From positions 18,481 to 82,480 of the forward strand of contig NZ_KZ679064.1 in the NCBI RefSeq assembly GCF_003024195.1: a stretch of 64,000 nt of DNA, given 5' to 3'. This document shows, one piece after another, positions 24,858 through 33,670 of the stretch. The notes under the pieces are model-generated. The model made no database searches and was not told the origin of the DNA. It saw nothing but the letters and a program-made list of their open reading frames with translations. Both the position numbers and the translations under genes were made by a program. Numbering within the stretch: the stretch's first letter is position 1; each line of letters begins with the position of its first letter. Source of the stretch: Streptomyces dioscori. GTDB lineage: Bacteria > Actinomycetota > Actinomycetes > Streptomycetales > Streptomycetaceae.

Positions 24858-26354
24858 TCAACTCCGGTCGGCGGCTGCCTTCTCGTCCCGGCCGAGGCGG
24901 CTGTGCGAGCGGCCGTAGACGAAGTAGACGAGGAAGCCGAGGGCCATCCAGATGCCGAACCGCAGCCAGGTCTCGGCGGGCAGGTTCAGCATCAGCCACA
25001 GCGAGGCGGCGACGGAGACGATCGGCAGGATCGGCACCAGCGGGGTGCGGAAGGCGCGGGGCAGGTCCGGGCGGGTGCGGCGCAGGATGATCACGCCGAC
25101 CGCGACCACGACGAACGCGAACAGCGTGCCGATGTTGACCAGTTCGGCCAGCTCGCTCAGGCTGGTGAAGCCCGCGACGATCGCGATGATCACGCCGAGC
25201 AGGATGGTCGGCCGGTGCGGGGTCCTGAAGCGCGGGTGGACGTGCGAGAAGAAGCGCGGCAGCAGTCCGTCGCGGCTCATCGCGAAGAAGACCCGGGTCT
25301 GGCCGAGCAGCAGGATCATGCAGACGGTCGTGAGGCCGACGGCGGCGCCGAAGCTGATGAAGCCCGCGTACCAGGGGTGTCCGGTGGCCTTGAAGGCGTC
25401 GGCGAGCGGGGCGTCCACGGACAGCTTGGTGTAGTGCTGCATACCGGTCACGACGACCGACACCGCGACGTAGAGGGTGGTGCAGATGAGCAGTGAGCCG
25501 AGGATGCCGCGGGGCATGTCCCGCTGCGGGTTCTTGGTCTCCTCGGCGGCGGTGGCCACGACGTCGAAGCCGATGAAGGCGAAGAAGACGACGGAGGCGG
25601 CGGTGAAGATGCCCATCACGCCGAAGTTCGAGGGCGCCCAGCCGAACATCAGCTGGATGAGCGGCGAGTCGAGACCGCTGCCCGCGTCGACGGGCTTCGC
25701 CTTCGGGACGAACGGGTCGTAGTTGTCGCCCTTGATGAAGAAGGCACCCGCGATGATCACGACGAGGACGACGGTGACCTTGATGGCGACCACGACGGCG
25801 GTGACGCGCGCGGAGAGCTTCGTACCGACCACGAGGATGCCGGTGAGCACCAGGACGAGGGCGGCGGCGAGGATGTCGAAGCCGAAGCCGTCGGCGCCCT
25901 CTCTGCCGCTGAGCGCCGCGGGCAGGTGCCAGCCCGCGTTGTCGAGCAGCGAGGCGATGTAGCCGGACCAGCCGACCGCGACCACCGCGGTGCCGAGCGC
26001 GAACTCCAGCACGAGGTCCCAGCCGATGATCCAGGCGGGCAGTTCACCGAGGGAGGCGTACGAGAACGTGTACGCGGAGCCGGCCACCGGGACGGTGGAG
26101 GCGAACTCGGCGTAGCAGAGCGCGGCGAGCGCGCAGACGACCCCGGCCACGACGAAGGCCAGGGCGACGGCGGGACCGGCGTTGTTCTTGGCGACCGTGC
26201 CGGTGAGGACGAAGATGCCGGTGCCGATGATGACACCGACCCCGAAGACGGTCAGGTCCAGGGCGGACAGGGATTTCTTGAGCGCGTGCTCCGGTTCCTC
26301 GGTGTCCTGGATGGACTGCTCGATCTTCTTCGTCCTGAAGAGGGTGTTGCTCAC
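24858..26354 (-). CDS. APC-family amino acid permease
   Basis: A 498-residue cytoplasmic-membrane transporter of the amino acid-polyamine-organocation superfamily, cationic/YfnA-like group, with about 12 to 14 transmembrane segments. The start is GTG 26354 with GGGGAG 8 nt upstream. The first helix carries the glycine-rich substrate/ion motif GVGVIIGTGIFVLTG; CYAEFASTVPVAGSAYTFSY and the conserved ATAAEETKNPQRDMPRGI loop follow. The cargo is probably an amino acid taken up by proton coupling; which one cannot be told. It lies upstream of nothing co-directional except dxs, from which a hairpin separates it. Confidence 0.88.
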   Translation of the reverse strand: MSNTLFRTKKIEQSIQDTEEPEHALKKSLSALDLTVFGVGVIIGTGIFVLTGTVAKNNAGPAVALAFVVAGVVCALAALCYAEFASTVPVAGSAYTFSYASLGELPAWIIGWDLVLEFALGTAVVAVGWSGYIASLLDNAGWHLPAALSGREGADGFGFDILAAALVLVLTGILVVGTKLSARVTAVVVAIKVTVVLVVIIAGAFFIKGDNYDPFVPKAKPVDAGSGLDSPLIQLMFGWAPSNFGVMGIFTAASVVFFAFIGFDVVATAAEETKNPQRDMPRGILGSLLICTTLYVAVSVVVTGMQHYTKLSVDAPLADAFKATGHPWYAGFISFGAAVGLTTVCMILLLGQTRVFFAMSRDGLLPRFFSHVHPRFRTPHRPTILLGVIIAIVAGFTSLSELAELVNIGTLFAFVVVAVGVIILRRTRPDLPRAFRTPLVPILPIVSVAASLWLMLNLPAETWLRFGIWMALGFLVYFVYGRSHSRLGRDEKAAADRS

Positions 26355-26439
26355 GGGCCTACTCCCCACGCGTTGTCGTCCTCGACATGATCGAGAGGGT
26401 GCGTGGTCCGTATGCCCCGGCACGTGGGGATTCACGCGA

Positions 26440-26482
26440 ATGGGCCGGTTCAGCCACCGTAAAGGGTGCGGAACCGGCCCAT
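26440..26482. terminator. Hairpin downstream of dxs
   Basis: A 12-bp stem ATGGGCCGGTTC (26440-26451) pairs with GAACCGGCCCAT (26471-26482) over a 19-nt loop, 37 nt past the dxs stop on the minus strand. It is probably the dxs terminator and insulates the permease gene. Confidence 0.7.
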
Positions 26483-26518
26483 GCGGGTGTGTCCGGGTGT
26501 GCCGATCGGGCGGGTGTG

Positions 26519-28441
26519 TCAGTCGCGGGCGGGCTCCGGTGTGGCGTGGGCCTGGTCGTACCGTCCGTCGAGCTTGGAGACGAGGCCGGTGACCTGCCGG
26601 GCGATGTCCGGTGCGGTCAGTCCGATCTCGGCCATGACCTCCTTGCGGGAGGCGTGGTCGAGGAAGCGCGGCGGGATGCCGAAGTCGCGCAGCGGTACGT
26701 CCACGCCCGCGTCGCGCAGGGCCTGGGCGATCGACGAGCCGACGCCGCCGACGCGGGAGTTGTCCTCGACGGTGACGACCACGCGGTGCCGGTCGGCGAG
26801 CGGGGCCATGGCCTCGTCGACGGGTTTGACCCAGCGGGGGTCGACGACGGTGGTGGAGATGCCCTGCTGGTCGAGGAGACCGGCGATCTCCAGGCACATC
26901 GGGGCGAGGGCGCCGACCGAGACGAGGAGCACGTCCGGGGTGTCGGTGCCGGGCTCCCGCAGGACGTCCATGCCTCCGACGCGGCCCACGGCGGGTACGG
27001 CCGGGCCGACCGCACCCTTGGAGAAGCGGACCACCGTCGGTGCGTCCGTGACCTGGACGGCCTCGCGCAGCTGGGCGCGGACCTGGTCGGCGTCGCGCGG
27101 CGCGGCGAGCCTGAGGCCCGGGACGACCTGGAGGATCGACATGTCCCACATGCCGTTGTGGGAGGCACCGTCGGTGCCGGTGACACCGGCCCGGTCGAGC
27201 ACGAAGGTGACACCGCACTTGTGCAGGGCCACGTCCATCAGGACCTGGTCGAAGGCGCGGTTGAGGAAGGTCGCGTACACCGCGAAGACCGGGTGCAGTC
27301 CGCCGGTGGCGAGGCCGGCCGCGGAGACCGCGCCGTGCTGCTCGGCGATGCCGACGTCGTAGATGCGGTGCGGGAAGGCGTCCGCGAACTTCTTCAGGCC
27401 GACCGGCTGCAGCATGGCCGCCGTGATCGCGACGACGTCCTCGCGCTCCTTGCCGAGCGCGACCATCTCGTCGCCGAAGACGGAGGTCCAGTCGGCGCCC
27501 GACGCCTTCACGGGCAGGCCCGTGTCGGGGTGGATGGGGCCGATGCCGTGGAAGCGGTCCGCCTCGTCGCTCAGGGCGGGCTGGTAGCCGCGGCCCTTCT
27601 CGGTGAGGCAGTGCACGATGACGGGGCCGCCGAAGCGCTTGGCGCGGGCGAGCGCGGACTCCAGGGCCTCCATGTCGTGCCCGTCGATGGGCCCGACGTA
27701 CTTCAGGCCGAGGTCCTCGAACATGCCCTGCGGGGCGATGAAGTCCTTGAGGCCCTTCTTGGCGCCGTGCAGGGTCTCGTAGAGGGGCCTGCCGACGACC
27801 GGAGTGCGCTCCAGGAGGTCCTTGCCGCGGGCCAGGAAGCGCTCGTAGCCGTCGGTGGTGCGCAGGGTCGCCAGATGGTTCGCGAGGCCGCCGATGGTCG
27901 GCGCGTACGACCGCTCGTTGTCGTTGACGACGATGACGAGCGGGCGGTCCTTGGCGTCGGCGATGTTGTTCAGCGCCTCCCAGGCCATGCCTCCGGTGAG
28001 CGCCCCGTCGCCGATGACGGCGACGACGTGGTGGTCGTCCTTGCGCAGCACCTCGTTGGCCTTGGCGAGGCCGTCGGCCCAGCCGAGGACCGTGGAGGCG
28101 TGGCTGTTCTCGATGACGTCGTGCTCGGACTCGGCCTGCGAGGGGTAGCCGGACAGGCCGCCCTTCATCTTCAGCTTCGAGAAGTCCTGGCGGCCCGTGA
28201 GCAGCTTGTGGACGTAGGACTGGTGTCCGGTGTCCCACAGGATCCGGTCCTTGGGGGACTCGAAGACCCGGTGCAGGGCGATGGTCAGCTCGACGACGCC
28301 GAGGTTGGGGCCGAGGTGGCCGCCGGTCTTGGACACCGCGTCGACCAGGAACGTCCTGATCTCGTCCGCGAGCTGGTCCAGCTGCTCCAGGCTGAGCCGG
28401 TCCAGATCGCGCGGTCCCTTGATGCGGGTCAGCAGCGGCAC
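26519..28441 (-). CDS. dxs: 1-deoxy-D-xylulose-5-phosphate synthase
   Basis: A 640-residue ThDP enzyme condensing pyruvate and glyceraldehyde 3-phosphate, the first step of the MEP isoprenoid pathway. The start is GTG 28441 with GGAGG 5 nt upstream, giving the normal length. Landmarks are DTGHQSYVHKLLTG (substrate His), the ThDP motif IGDGALTGGMAWEALNN, the catalytic Glu in DVGIAEQHGAVSAAGLA, the transketolase middle domain DRAGVTGTDGASHNG and the C-terminal domain around VEDNSRVGGVGSSIAQAL. No isoprenoid product genes lie nearby, so this is probably the housekeeping copy. Confidence 0.95.
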   Translation of the reverse strand: MPLLTRIKGPRDLDRLSLEQLDQLADEIRTFLVDAVSKTGGHLGPNLGVVELTIALHRVFESPKDRILWDTGHQSYVHKLLTGRQDFSKLKMKGGLSGYPSQAESEHDVIENSHASTVLGWADGLAKANEVLRKDDHHVVAVIGDGALTGGMAWEALNNIADAKDRPLVIVVNDNERSYAPTIGGLANHLATLRTTDGYERFLARGKDLLERTPVVGRPLYETLHGAKKGLKDFIAPQGMFEDLGLKYVGPIDGHDMEALESALARAKRFGGPVIVHCLTEKGRGYQPALSDEADRFHGIGPIHPDTGLPVKASGADWTSVFGDEMVALGKEREDVVAITAAMLQPVGLKKFADAFPHRIYDVGIAEQHGAVSAAGLATGGLHPVFAVYATFLNRAFDQVLMDVALHKCGVTFVLDRAGVTGTDGASHNGMWDMSILQVVPGLRLAAPRDADQVRAQLREAVQVTDAPTVVRFSKGAVGPAVPAVGRVGGMDVLREPGTDTPDVLLVSVGALAPMCLEIAGLLDQQGISTTVVDPRWVKPVDEAMAPLADRHRVVVTVEDNSRVGGVGSSIAQALRDAGVDVPLRDFGIPPRFLDHASRKEVMAEIGLTAPDIARQVTGLVSKLDGRYDQAHATPEPARD

Positions 28442-28587
28442 CCGTGCCTCCTTGCAGTAGAGCGATCGAGCTGTGCGGGGCCTGACGAGTCTAATGTTCC
28501 GTCTTTCCCACCGACGCCCGGGCTGTGCGTCGTACATCACGCGTTCGGCCGTACATCCCCTTCCCTACCAAACCCCCCAACGAACAC

Positions 28588-28626
28588 AAAAGTGCCCGGC
28601 ACCACCATGTGGTGCCGGGCACTTTT
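28588..28626. terminator. Rho-independent-type terminator after xylH
   Basis: An 18-bp stem (28588-28605 with 28609-28626) around a CAT loop contains GTGCCCGGCACCAC, with A-rich and T-rich flanks (AAAA and TTTTT). It works in both directions on paper. On the minus strand it ends the xylFGH transcript. Confidence 0.9.
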
Positions 28627-28646
28627 TCGAGGGGCTCCGCCCCTCA

Positions 28647-28673
28647 GGGGCGCGGGGAACTGCGCGACCAGCC
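28647..28673 (+). repeat. Dispersed GC-rich element copy
   Basis: A full forward copy lies between the terminator and the xylH stop. The CCCCTCAGGGG before it forms a short extra stem. This is the last copy before a gap without copies up to 46.1 kb. Confidence 0.8.
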
Positions 28674-28735
28674 AAAACGGACCCGCAGCCCCCACGAACA
28701 GCAAGCCCCCGGACCTGAGGGGCAACCACGAATCC

Positions 28736-30028
28736 CTACGCGCGGCCAGCAGTCTTCTGCGTCTTGCGCGTGATCGAGTCGATGACAACCGTGGCCAGAA
28801 GCACACCACCAGTGATCATGTACTGAACCGGCGTGGCGATGCCCTCAAGGGCGAGCCCGTACTGGATCGAGGTGATCACCATGACACCGAGCAGCGCGTT
28901 CCACGTGCGGCCACGGCCACCGAAGAGGCTGGTGCCACCGATGACGGCCGCCGCGATGACGTTCATCAGCAGGTCACCCGCACCGGCGCTCTGGTTGGCC
29001 GCGGCGATCTTCGAGGCCCAGAACAGACCGCCGACGGCGGCGAAGAAGCCCGCCAGGGCGAAGACCGAGACACGGACCGCCGTGACGTTGATACCGGCAC
29101 GACGGGACGCCTCGACACTGCCGCCGAGCGCGAAGATCTTGCGGCCGTAGCTGGTGCGGCGCAGGACGAAGTCGCTCAGCACCAGGACCAGGATGAAGAG
29201 CAGCAGCGCCAGCGGCAGACCCTTGTACTGGTTGAACATGATCGCGGCGGCGAACGCCACGATCGCGAGCAGGACCGTGCGCATGATCAGGTCGCCCAGC
29301 GGCCGGGACGGGATGCCCGCGGCCTCACGGCGGCGGCTGTCCAGGAAGCTGGTGACGAAGAAGAGCACCACGGCGACGAGCGCGAGGCCGTAGGCGGCCG
29401 CGACGTCCGAGAAGTAGTACGTGGTCAGCTTGCCGACCACGCCCTCGCCGTCGATGTTGATGGTGCCGTTCTCGCCCAGGATCTGGAGCATGAAGCCGAG
29501 CCAGAACAGCAGGCCTGCCAGGGTGACCGCGAACGCGGGGGCGCCGATCCGGGCGAAGAAGAAGCCGTGGAGCGCGCCGATGGCCGCACCGCTCGCGAGG
29601 GCGATGAGGACGGCCAGCCACTCGTTCACGCCGTGTGTGACGCTCAGTACGGCGGTGATGGCACCCGCCACACCGCTGACCGAGCCGACCGACAGGTCGA
29701 TCTCGCCGAGCAGCAGCACGAAGATGATGCCGACCGACATCATGCCGGTGGCGACCATCGCGACGGCGATGTTGTTGAGGTTCTCGGCGGAGAGGAAGGC
29801 CGAGTTCAGGCTCTGGAAGATGATGCAGATGACGATCAGGCCGATGACGACCGGGACGGAGCCCAGGTCACCGCCCTTCATCTTGCGCTTGAACTCGCCG
29901 ACGTAGCCGGCCAGGCCCTGCTCGCGCACGAGCAGCCTGGGGTCGACCACGGTCACCGCGTCGGCGGCGGCCTCGGGGTTCGCGACGGCGTGTTCGTCCG
30001 TGCTGGCGGAGGTCTTGTCGATGCTCAC
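28736..30028 (-). CDS. xylH: Sugar ABC transporter permease (XylH type)
   Basis: A 430-residue CUT2-family permease with about ten transmembrane helices, forming the channel of the xylose-type importer with XylG and XylF. The start GTG 30028 overlaps the xylG stop (GTGA) and has GGAGG 7 nt upstream. After a soluble N-terminus (about 1-60), family motifs include MMSVGIIFVLLLGEIDLSVGSVSG, IGAPAFAVTLAGLL, and the C-terminal AAAVIGGTSLFGGRGRTWNALLG. Assignment to xylose rests on the operon structure next to the ROK regulator, matching S. coelicolor. Confidence 0.88.
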   Translation of the reverse strand: MSIDKTSASTDEHAVANPEAAADAVTVVDPRLLVREQGLAGYVGEFKRKMKGGDLGSVPVVIGLIVICIIFQSLNSAFLSAENLNNIAVAMVATGMMSVGIIFVLLLGEIDLSVGSVSGVAGAITAVLSVTHGVNEWLAVLIALASGAAIGALHGFFFARIGAPAFAVTLAGLLFWLGFMLQILGENGTINIDGEGVVGKLTTYYFSDVAAAYGLALVAVVLFFVTSFLDSRRREAAGIPSRPLGDLIMRTVLLAIVAFAAAIMFNQYKGLPLALLLFILVLVLSDFVLRRTSYGRKIFALGGSVEASRRAGINVTAVRVSVFALAGFFAAVGGLFWASKIAAANQSAGAGDLLMNVIAAAVIGGTSLFGGRGRTWNALLGVMVITSIQYGLALEGIATPVQYMITGGVLLATVVIDSITRKTQKTAGRA

Positions 30029-30807
30029 TTCTGAGCCTCCCCGTTGCTGCGCGCCGCACGGCGGGTCACGGCGTTGTCCGTGGCACCGGTGATGGCGGAG
30101 ATGATCTCTTCCTGCGAGGTCGCCTTGACCTCGAAGACGCCGTTGTTGCGGCCGAGCCGGAGCACGGCCACCTTGTCGGCGACGGCCTTCACATCGGCCA
30201 TGTTGTGGCTGATGAGCAGGACGGCGTGGCCGCGCTCGCGCAGCCGCTCGACCAGGTCGAGGACCTGGGCGGTCTGCTCGACACCGAGGGCCGCGGTGGG
30301 CTCGTCGAGGATGACCAGCTTGGGCTCGCCGAGCATGGAGCGGGCGATGGCCACGGTCTGGCGCTGACCGCCGGAGAGCGAGGCGATCGGGATGCGCACG
30401 CTGGGGATGCGGATCGACAGCGTCTGGAGCAGTTCGCGTGAGCGGCGCTCCATCTCGACCTCGTCCAGGATGCCGCGCTTCTTCAGCTCACGGCCCAGGT
30501 AGAGGTTGCCGACGACGTCGATGTTGTCGCACAGCGCGAGGTCCTGGTAGACCGTCGCGACACCCAGGTGCTGGGCGTCGTGCGGCTTGTTGATCTGGAC
30601 GGCCTTGCCGTCCCATTCGATGACACCCTCGTCGATCGGGTGCACGCCGGCGATCGTTTTCACCAGCGTGGACTTTCCGGCGCCGTTGTCGCCGACCAGG
30701 GCGACCACCTCACCGGCGTGGACCTCAAGCTCTACGTCGGTGAGCGCCTGAACGGCACCGAATCGCTTCGAGACCCCGCGCAACGCCAGAACAGGCGTAG
30801 CGGACAC
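30025..30807 (-). CDS. xylG: Sugar ABC transporter ATP-binding protein (XylG type, single domain)
   Basis: A 260-residue ATPase with one nucleotide-binding domain, half the size of the double-domain ATPases common in CUT2 systems. Walker A is VGDNGAGKSTL, the ABC signature SLSGGQRQ, Walker B LVILDEPTAAL, and the switch His is in LLISHNMAD. The start is placed at GTG 30807 because GGAG lies 9 nt upstream. An in-frame ATG at 30816 directly abuts that site and would add three residues. A hairpin in the 229-bp gap behind xylF probably lowers its expression relative to XylF. It should form a homodimer with XylH. Confidence 0.88.
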   Translation of the reverse strand: MSATPVLALRGVSKRFGAVQALTDVELEVHAGEVVALVGDNGAGKSTLVKTIAGVHPIDEGVIEWDGKAVQINKPHDAQHLGVATVYQDLALCDNIDVVGNLYLGRELKKRGILDEVEMERRSRELLQTLSIRIPSVRIPIASLSGGQRQTVAIARSMLGEPKLVILDEPTAALGVEQTAQVLDLVERLRERGHAVLLISHNMADVKAVADKVAVLRLGRNNGVFEVKATSQEEIISAITGATDNAVTRRAARSNGEAQK

Positions 30808-30981
30808 GTTAACCATCTCCTTCGCCGCCTGACCCGGCGGGAGGTTGTGCAGAAGAGTTTGGGGGGAGGAAGGGTTCCGTCCGGCGCCCCGCCCTAGCTG
30901 CGGGGCTGGTGATTGCGGGGCGCCGGAGGGGCTTCGGGTACGACCGTCCCTCATGGACCGCATTGTCGCGGACCACAAGCC

Positions 30982-31015
30982 CGTACGGGAATTCAGTGGA
31001 CCGAATTCCCGTACG
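30982..31015. promoter_or_regulatory. Intercistronic hairpin xylF-xylG
   Basis: A perfect 13-bp stem CGTACGGGAATTC / GAATTCCCGTACG with an 8-nt loop starts 22 nt after the xylF stop. Such hairpins between binding-protein and membrane genes commonly stabilise or terminate the upstream message, giving excess binding protein. The rest of the gap (30808-30981) shows nothing else clear. Confidence 0.7.
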
Positions 31016-31036
31016 CGGTAAGGGACTTGTCATTGC

Positions 31037-32155
31037 CTACTTCAGGCCGGCCTTGTCACAGGCGGACTTGAACTTGGCGGTGCAGATCTCGTCGAGCGTG
31101 TAGATGCCGTCCTTGATGACGGTGTCGTTGATGTTGTCCTTGGTCAGCGAGACGACCGGGACGAGCACCGACGGGACGCCCTTGGTGGTGGGGCTGTCGA
31201 CCGAGTCCTTGGCGATGGAGTCGAGCTTCTCGCCCTTGGCGAGCGCGACGGCCATCTGCGCGGCGACGTCCGCCTCCTGCGGGTAGGACTTGTAGACGCT
31301 CATGAACTGGTCGCCCGAGACGATGCGCTGCACACCCGCGAGCTCGGCGTCCTGGCCGGTGACCGGGGGAAGCTTGGAGACGCCCGCGGCCTTGAGGGCG
31401 GTGATGATACCGCCGGCCATGCCGTCGTTGGCGGAGTAGACGCCGACGATCTTGTCCTTGCCGATCGCCGAGATGGCGCCTTCCATGTTCAGGTTGGCGT
31501 TCTCCGGCTTCCACTCCTTGGTGTCGTACGACTTGGCGATGTCCACCTTGCCGTCGAGCTGGGAGAGGGCGCCCTTCTTGAAGAGGGCGGCGTTCGGGTC
31601 GGTGACCGCGCCGTTCATCATGACGATCTTCGCGGAGGGCTTGGCCTTGTCGCCCAGGGCCTCCAGGAGCGCCTTGCCCTGGACGCGGCCGACCTCTTCG
31701 TTGTCGAAGGAGGTGTAGGCGTCGATCGGGCCCTCGGCGAGGCGGTCGTACGCGACGACGGGGATGCCGGCGTCCTTGGCCTTCTTCACGCCGTTGGCGA
31801 TGGCCTTGGAGTCCACCGCGTCCACGATCAGCACGTCCACCTTGTTGGTGATCATCGTGTCGACCTGCTGGGACTGCGTGGTGGCGTCCTGCTTGGCGTT
31901 GGCGTAGACGACCTCGCCCTTGTCGTTCGTGAGCTCCTTGACCTTCTTCTCGATCAAGGGCTTGTCGAACTTCTCGTACCGCGCGGTCTGGTTCTCCGGA
32001 AGGAGGAGGCCGACCTTGATGTTGTCGCCCTTGGCGGCGGACTTCGTGGAGTCGCTCTTGTCGCCGGACTCCTCGGCGCTGCCACAGGCAGCCAGCGAGA
32101 CGGCCATCGCACCAGCGGCAACGGCAAAGGCGGCGCGACGCATACGCGTGTTCAC
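31037..32155 (-). CDS. xylF: Xylose-type sugar-binding lipoprotein
   Basis: A 372-residue periplasmic-binding-protein fold lipoprotein. The start GTG 32155 has GGGAGG 8 nt upstream. The signal peptide with lipobox SLAACGS puts the lipidated Cys at about residue 24. The mature part resembles XylF/RbsB proteins: KVGLLLPENQTARYEKFDKPL, VDVLIVDAVDSKAIANGVKKA, GVYSANDGMAGGIITALKAAG and PPVTGQDAELAGVQRIVSG. It binds sugar outside the membrane and delivers it to XylH. It is first in the xylFGH operon and lies directly downstream of rok7B7 on the same strand. Confidence 0.9.
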   Translation of the reverse strand: MNTRMRRAAFAVAAGAMAVSLAACGSAEESGDKSDSTKSAAKGDNIKVGLLLPENQTARYEKFDKPLIEKKVKELTNDKGEVVYANAKQDATTQSQQVDTMITNKVDVLIVDAVDSKAIANGVKKAKDAGIPVVAYDRLAEGPIDAYTSFDNEEVGRVQGKALLEALGDKAKPSAKIVMMNGAVTDPNAALFKKGALSQLDGKVDIAKSYDTKEWKPENANLNMEGAISAIGKDKIVGVYSANDGMAGGIITALKAAGVSKLPPVTGQDAELAGVQRIVSGDQFMSVYKSYPQEADVAAQMAVALAKGEKLDSIAKDSVDSPTTKGVPSVLVPVVSLTKDNINDTVIKDGIYTLDEICTAKFKSACDKAGLK

Positions 32156-32248
32156 TTCAGAAACCTCCCTGACGAGGCCGCGACGTTGCGGCCGAGGTGG
32201 CTGGAAGTCAACTCGGCCGCACGTGCGACGTCAAGAAGTAAATCCTTA

Positions 32249-32273
32249 ACGGAATGGCAACGCTGCCATCCGT
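32249..32273. promoter_or_regulatory. Inverted repeat between rok7B7 and xylF
   Basis: Arms ACGGAATGGCA (32249-32259) and TGCCATCCGT (32264-32273) flank ACGC, right after the rok7B7 stop and about 95-120 bp before xylF. A TTGACG at 32234-32229 on the minus strand could be the -35 of xylF. The repeat may be a terminator or the regulator's operator. Confidence 0.5.
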
Positions 32274-32276
32274 TCT

Positions 32277-33476
32277 CTAAGTGAAGGCAGGTGTTACAGC
32301 AGTGAGCGACCCGTCCAAAAGGGTTGAATCGCCCATCTCGCCGAGTGCGAGGGCGAGCGCCCCGAGGACCTCCGCCCGACCGCCAAGTGCCCCTGGCAGA
32401 ACGGATAGTTGACGTGCCGCACTGGGGATCGCATAGCGGCCGACGGACTCCCTGATGGGTCCCAGAACGAGCTCTCCGGCCTCGGCGAGATCACCGCCGA
32501 GCACCACCCGGCTCGGATTGAGCAGGTTGCACAGATTCGCCACTCCACTGCCGATATGTCGGCCGACGTCGGCGATCACCCGACGGCAGCCAGGGTCTCC
32601 GTCCCGCGCCAGCCGTACGACACCTTCCATGGTCAGATCCGTGCCGTGGCTGGACTGGAGGAGCGGCAGCACATAGCGCGCCGCCGCGAAGGTCTCCAGG
32701 CAGCCGCGGTTCCCGCAGCGGCAGACGGGGCCGGACTCGTCAAGAGTAATATGCCCGATTTCTCCCGCTGTGCCACCCGGGCCGCGGTAGATCTTGCTGT
32801 TGATCACGAGTCCGGCGCCTACACCGCTGGCCACCTTGATGTAGGCGAGGTCACGGACGCCCCTGCCGCTCCCCCAGACGAGTTCCCCGAGGGCTCCGAG
32901 GTTGGCGTCGTTGTCGACGTGCACGGGGACGCCCAGACGCCCCTGGAGCTCCTCCGCGGGCTTGGTACCGGTCCAGCCCGGCAGGATCGCGGTGGAGCCG
33001 AGCGTGCCGGACTCCACGTCGATCGGCCCGGGCACGCCGAGACCCACCCCGGCGACCTTCGAGCGCTCCACGCCGGTGGCCGCGATCAGGCGGTTGACCA
33101 GCTGTTCCGCCCGGTCGAAGCCCTGCGCGGCGGAGGCGTCCACATCGAGCGGCTCGGACTCCTCGGCCAGCACCTGGTGGGCGAGGTTGCCGACCGCGAC
33201 CCGCAGATGCGTATGGCCGAAGTCGACGCCGATGACAATGCCGGCGTCACCGCTCAGACTGACGCTGCGGGCCCTGCGGCCACCTGCCGAGGTGGGGGTG
33301 ACCTCGACCGTCCCGCCGTCCTTCAGCTCCCGCACGATGTTGGAGACCGTGGCCGCGGACAGGCCCGTCGTCCTCGCGATCTCCGCCTGCGTGAGCGACC
33401 CGGCCAGGCGCACCGCGCGTACGACCCGTTCGAGATTGGCTCGGTGCAGCGACGACTGCGACCCCGGAGTCTCCAC
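32277..33476 (-). CDS. rok7B7: ROK-family regulator Rok7B7
   Basis: A 399-residue repressor with an N-terminal winged helix (about 20-75, LTQAEIARTTGLSAATVSNIVREL) and a sugar-kinase-like ROK domain. The domain shows GVDFGHTHLRVAVG (ATP-type loop) and the zinc motif CRCGNRGCLETFA with three Cys. The start is GTG 33476 with AGGAGG 5 nt upstream; the frame is open to a TTG at 33527 without a ribosome site. In S. coelicolor Rok7B7 controls the adjacent xylFGH genes and affects carbon catabolite repression and antibiotic production. The same arrangement here supports the name. Confidence 0.88.
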   Translation of the reverse strand: METPGSQSSLHRANLERVVRAVRLAGSLTQAEIARTTGLSAATVSNIVRELKDGGTVEVTPTSAGGRRARSVSLSGDAGIVIGVDFGHTHLRVAVGNLAHQVLAEESEPLDVDASAAQGFDRAEQLVNRLIAATGVERSKVAGVGLGVPGPIDVESGTLGSTAILPGWTGTKPAEELQGRLGVPVHVDNDANLGALGELVWGSGRGVRDLAYIKVASGVGAGLVINSKIYRGPGGTAGEIGHITLDESGPVCRCGNRGCLETFAAARYVLPLLQSSHGTDLTMEGVVRLARDGDPGCRRVIADVGRHIGSGVANLCNLLNPSRVVLGGDLAEAGELVLGPIRESVGRYAIPSAARQLSVLPGALGGRAEVLGALALALGEMGDSTLLDGSLTAVTPAFT

Positions 33477-33610
33477 GACGACCTCCTGCGTACGGGGTCG
33501 CCTCGGTGAGACCCCGTCTATGTCCAACTAGTGAACTCTAAGCAGAGCCGTTGGCGTCGACTCCCGTCAAGAGGTTGAGCGAGGAAGGGGCGCGCGGGCG
33601 CATGTGACGC

Positions 33611-33645
33611 GAGGGTGGCCCCGGCTCCATTCCGGGACCACCCTC
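33611..33645. terminator. Terminator of the ngcEFG transcript
   Basis: A 14-bp stem GAGGGTGGCCCCGG / CCGGGACCACCCTC (one mismatch) with a 7-nt loop lies 26 nt beyond the ngcG stop on the minus strand and before rok7B7. The remaining 33477-33610 gap must hold the rok7B7 promoter; nothing else is evident. Confidence 0.75.
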
Positions 33646-33670
33646 ACAAACCGAACCGATGGGCCGCCCG

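Noticed and set aside
26355..28238. Long upstream extension of the amino-acid permease frame through dxs
   Set aside because: The frame is open by chance in high GC; the permease starts at GTG 26354 with a good ribosome site, and the extension overlaps dxs in another frame.
26387..30034. A 1215-codon plus-strand open frame across dxs and xylH
   Set aside because: It is antisense to two confident genes and crosses two hairpin terminators; product is Val/Asp/Gly/Leu-rich.
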